Assembly: GCA_030667645.1 (NCBI GenBank)
Contig: DAOUVM010000102.1
Location: 1-7,964, forward strand
Reading direction: 5' to 3'
Origin: Ardenticatenales bacterium
GTDB taxonomy: Bacteria > Chloroflexota > Anaerolineae > Promineifilales > UBA4811
Length of the DNA: 7,964 nucleotides
A model generated the notes under the pieces. It was not told the DNA's origin. It made no database searches and saw only the letters and a list, made by a program, of their open reading frames with translations. This document shows, in pieces, positions 6,353 to 7,964 of the stretch. The position numbers were made by a program, and so were the translations under genes. The number at the start of each line of letters is the position of its first letter. Position 1 is the stretch's first letter.

Positions 6353-6413
6353 AGCGTTCAGTTCCAACGACCTCTACCGTACCGCAGGCCATTGTCCACA
6401 TACAGCGAACGCT
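6353..6413 (-). repeat. Inverted 7-mer pair bracketing the rpsM-rpsK spacer
   Basis: AGCGTTC (6413-6407) and GAACGCT (6359-6353) on the minus strand are exact complements. They bracket nearly the whole spacer, one base after the rpsM stop and about seven before the rpsK Shine-Dalgarno site. CGCTGTATGTGGA and CGCTGTGTGTTGGA also form an imperfect direct repeat at the two ends. Chance cannot be excluded for arms this short. Confidence 0.35.
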
Positions 6414-6414
6414 A

Positions 6415-6804
6415 TTACTTTTTCTTGGCCCCGCGCCGCCGGCCGCGGCCTGCCACCGTCTTTTTGGGCCCCTTGCGCGTCCGCGCATTTGTTCGCGTTC
6501 GCTGGCCATGTACCGGCAAATGCCGGCGATGCCGCAATCCTCGATAACAGCCGATCTCCTGGAGCCGCCTGATGTTCATCTGAATCTCGCGTCTCAGATC
6601 ACCCTCGACGCGATACTCCCGATCGATCACCTCACGAATCCGAGCGACCTCGGACTCGACCAGGTCTTTCACCCTAGTGTCCGGATCCACTCCTGCCTTG
6701 GCCAGTATCTCGACGCTTCGCGACCGGCCGATGCCATAGATATACATCAGGCCGATTTCCACCCGCTTGTTGCGGGGCAAGTCAATACCTGCAATACGCG
6801 CCAT
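6415..6804 (-). CDS. rpsM: 30S ribosomal protein S13
   Basis: A 129-residue S13, a head protein of the small subunit that contacts the P-site tRNA and forms an intersubunit bridge. It opens MARIAGIDLPRNKRVEIGL, continues with YIYGIGRSRSVEIL (the helix-hairpin-like part), and ends in the highly basic segment GCYRGLRHRRHLPVHGQRTR followed by TNARTRKGPKKTVAG and a Lys/Arg tail. The length is slightly above the E. coli protein because of that tail. ATG at 6804 has GGGAGAGA upstream and lies 15 bases after the rpmJ stop. Confidence 0.98.
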   Translation of the reverse strand: MARIAGIDLPRNKRVEIGLMYIYGIGRSRSVEILAKAGVDPDTRVKDLVESEVARIREVIDREYRVEGDLRREIQMNIRRLQEIGCYRGLRHRRHLPVHGQRTRTNARTRKGPKKTVAGRGRRRGAKKK

Positions 6805-6819
6805 CGCTGTCTCTCCCGC

Positions 6820-6933
6820 CTACCCTTGACGTTGCTTGTGCCTGGGATTCTCGCAGATCACGTAGACCCTGCCCTTTCTCCGCACAATCTTGCACTTGGG
6901 GCACCTTTTCTTTACCGAAGCTCCCACCTTCAT
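6820..6933 (-). CDS. rpmJ: 50S ribosomal protein L36, zinc-ribbon type
   Basis: A 37-residue gene found by hand translation. The protein reads MKVGASVKKRCPKCKIVRRK and continues GRVYVICENPRHKQRQG, the full length of bacterial L36. C11, C14, C27 and H32 form the C-x2-C-x12-C-x4-H zinc ribbon of the zinc-containing paralogue. ATG at 6933 is preceded by GGAGTGAGAGAG. It lies 21 bases after the map stop and 15 before rpsM. In many bacteria infA lies between map and rpmJ; here there is no room for it. Confidence 0.97.
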   Translation of the reverse strand: MKVGASVKKRCPKCKIVRRKGRVYVICENPRHKQRQG

Positions 6934-6954
6934 AACTCTCTCACTCCGTGCCCC

Positions 6955-7719
6955 TCAGGGCAGCGTAAGAATCACCGGTCCGTTTCGTGTCACGGCAATC
7001 GTATGTTCAAAATGAGCACACAGCTTGCGGTCCGCTGTGGCCACTGTCCACTGATCAGTCAGCACACGCGTACCGGGCGCGCCCTGATTTACCATGGGTT
7101 CCAGCGCAATGGTCATGCCGGGCCGAAGCCTGGGTCCACGCCCGGGCATACCATAGTTGGGTACCTGCGGCTGCTCCCACATGCTCCGCCCGACGCCATG
7201 CCCAGTGTATTCTCGGACCACGCTGAATCCCTTCGTCTCCACATGCTGTTGGATGGCATGCGAGACATCGCCAGTCCGGTTGCCCGGGCGCATCATTTCA
7301 ATACCGACGGCCAGCGCCTGCTCGGTCACCTCCAGCAGCCGGTCTGCTTCCTGGTCTACCTCGCCAACCGAGACGCTAAACGCCGAATCACCAACAAACC
7401 CCTTGAATATCGTGCCACAATCGATGCTGATGATATCTCCCTCGCACAGCTTGCGCGGTCCAGGGATTCCGTGCACCAACTCGTCATTGATCGATGACGT
7501 GATCGTCGCCGGGAATGGTGTTTGGCCGCTGTGCTGGGTAACTCCCTTGAACGCGGGAATGGCGCCGTGCGCGCAGATAACCTCTTCCGCAATGGCGTCC
7601 AGCTCGGCCGTACTGACCCCAGGGGCAATGCGCTCCCGCACTGCCAACAGAGCCAAGGCAACGATCTCGCCCGCCTTGCGCATGATCGCGATCTCAGAGG
7701 GAGACTTTATGACGATCAT
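6955..7719 (-). CDS. map: Type I methionine aminopeptidase
   Basis: From ATG 7719 the protein has 254 residues. It removes the initiator Met from nascent proteins using two divalent metals. The pita-bread fold's metal ligands are all present: D100 (SIDCG), D111 (FVGDSAF), H174 (YTGHGVG), E207 (IALEPMV) and E238 (AHFEHTI), with H83 in ELVHGIPGP as the conserved active-site His. The start begins MIVIKSPSEIAIMRKAG, which matches the family. The frame is open further up to ATG 7767, which would add 16 residues without a better ribosome site. ATG 7719 has only a weak GGA seven bases upstream. It overlaps the adk 3' end by 26 bases, suggesting translational coupling. Confidence 0.95.
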   Translation of the reverse strand: MIVIKSPSEIAIMRKAGEIVALALLAVRERIAPGVSTAELDAIAEEVICAHGAIPAFKGVTQHSGQTPFPATITSSINDELVHGIPGPRKLCEGDIISIDCGTIFKGFVGDSAFSVSVGEVDQEADRLLEVTEQALAVGIEMMRPGNRTGDVSHAIQQHVETKGFSVVREYTGHGVGRSMWEQPQVPNYGMPGRGPRLRPGMTIALEPMVNQGAPGTRVLTDQWTVATADRKLCAHFEHTIAVTRNGPVILTLP

Positions 7720-7964
7720 TGCCACATCCAACTGTCTCGTGTCCCGCATTGATTCGGCGCCGCTCATTGATAGCCATCAACAGCTCCGCGCCGACCATGC
7801 TTATGGACTGCTCGCCATCGATCTCAACCAACAGCCTCTTTTTTCCATACCACTCGATGAGCGCGGCTGTCTGCTCAAAGTAGACCACTATGCGCCGACG
7901 CTGAGTTTCCGGCGTATCATCGGACCGCTGGTAAAGCTGACCCTCGCACCTATCACAAATGCCG
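7694..7964 (-). CDS. adk: Adenylate kinase, zinc-type LID, C-terminal part (5' end beyond window)
   Basis: The last 89 residues of adenylate kinase (ATP + AMP to 2 ADP) are present; the rest lies beyond base 7964. The first residues, GICDRCEGQLYQRSDDTPET, carry the second CxxC pair (C3, C6 here) of the zinc-binding LID domain. They are followed by the core end RRRIVVYFEQTAALIEWY, and then LLVEIDGEQSISMVG, where the family's D-G-x-x-x-I/V pattern is typical. Most adenylate kinases end near the following LLMAINER. Here the frame runs about 20 residues further (RRINAGHETVGCGNDRHKVSL) and overlaps map. Order adk-map-rpmJ fits the spc/alpha cluster. Confidence 0.95.
   Translation of the reverse strand, partial: GICDRCEGQLYQRSDDTPETQRRRIVVYFEQTAALIEWYGKKRLLVEIDGEQSISMVGAELLMAINERRRINAGHETVGCGNDRHKVSL

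Noticed and set aside
6508..7497. Long plus-strand open frame (329 codons) across rpsM, rpmJ and map
   Set aside because: Antisense to three well-identified genes; the product is of low complexity with no family pattern, so it is a shadow frame.
7720..7767. Extended map start at 7767
   Set aside because: It adds 16 residues unlike the family and has no ribosome site. ATG 7719 gives the expected N-terminus, though this remains the less certain of the start choices.
1..7964. CRISPR array, mobile element, tRNA/rRNA gene or new defence system
   Set aside because: No repeated spacers, transposase-like frame, terminal repeats or RNA-gene pattern was seen. Apart from the partial membrane protein, the genes belong to conserved housekeeping families.

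Overview
The window reads almost entirely on the minus strand. It looks like the distal end of the large ribosomal-protein (spc/alpha) gene cluster of a moderately GC-rich bacterium. In transcription order (from high to low coordinates) it holds: the 3' end of adk (zinc-type adenylate kinase), map (type I methionine aminopeptidase), rpmJ (L36), rpsM (S13), rpsK (S11), rpsD (S4), rpoA (RNA polymerase alpha), rplQ (L17), truA (tRNA pseudouridine synthase), rplM (L13), rpsI (S9), then a MazG/YabN-type nucleotide pyrophosphohydrolase, and finally the N-terminal part of a two-pass membrane protein that enters an SH3b-like domain at the window edge. No stretch of 300 bases lacks a gene; the largest gap is 116 bases.

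The host is probably a member of Chloroflexota, though this is inferred from memory of gene order and protein style only. Supporting signs are the run rpoA-rplQ-truA-rplM-rpsI, a Cys4 zinc-type S4, zinc-type L36 and Adk, the MazG with an N-terminal methylase-like domain, and a membrane protein with a Thr/Pro/Asp-rich linker leading to an SH3b domain. Actinobacterial or Firmicute relatives share parts of this order, so 16S or whole-protein trees would be needed to settle it.

Layout: 6820-7964 holds adk-map-rpmJ, with adk and map overlapping and no infA between map and rpmJ. 3806-6804 holds S13-S11-S4-alpha-L17. 2077-3780 holds truA and the L13-S9 pair, with a hairpin plus T-run between truA and rplM that looks like an intra-operon terminator or attenuator. 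A strong intrinsic terminator at 1966-1997 closes the ribosomal block. mazG starts only five bases after that terminator's T-tract and has no visible Shine-Dalgarno sequence. The last, partial membrane gene starts directly at the mazG stop codon.

The genes supply small- and large-subunit ribosomal proteins, the polymerase assembly subunit, N-terminal methionine removal, adenylate balance, tRNA modification and NTP-pool cleaning: a growth-linked housekeeping set. I found no mobile element, CRISPR, tRNA/rRNA or defence system. The points worth a second look are regulatory layout, several TTG/GTG starts fixed by Shine-Dalgarno spacing, the missing infA, and a MazG whose second domain has lost part of its metal-binding motif.
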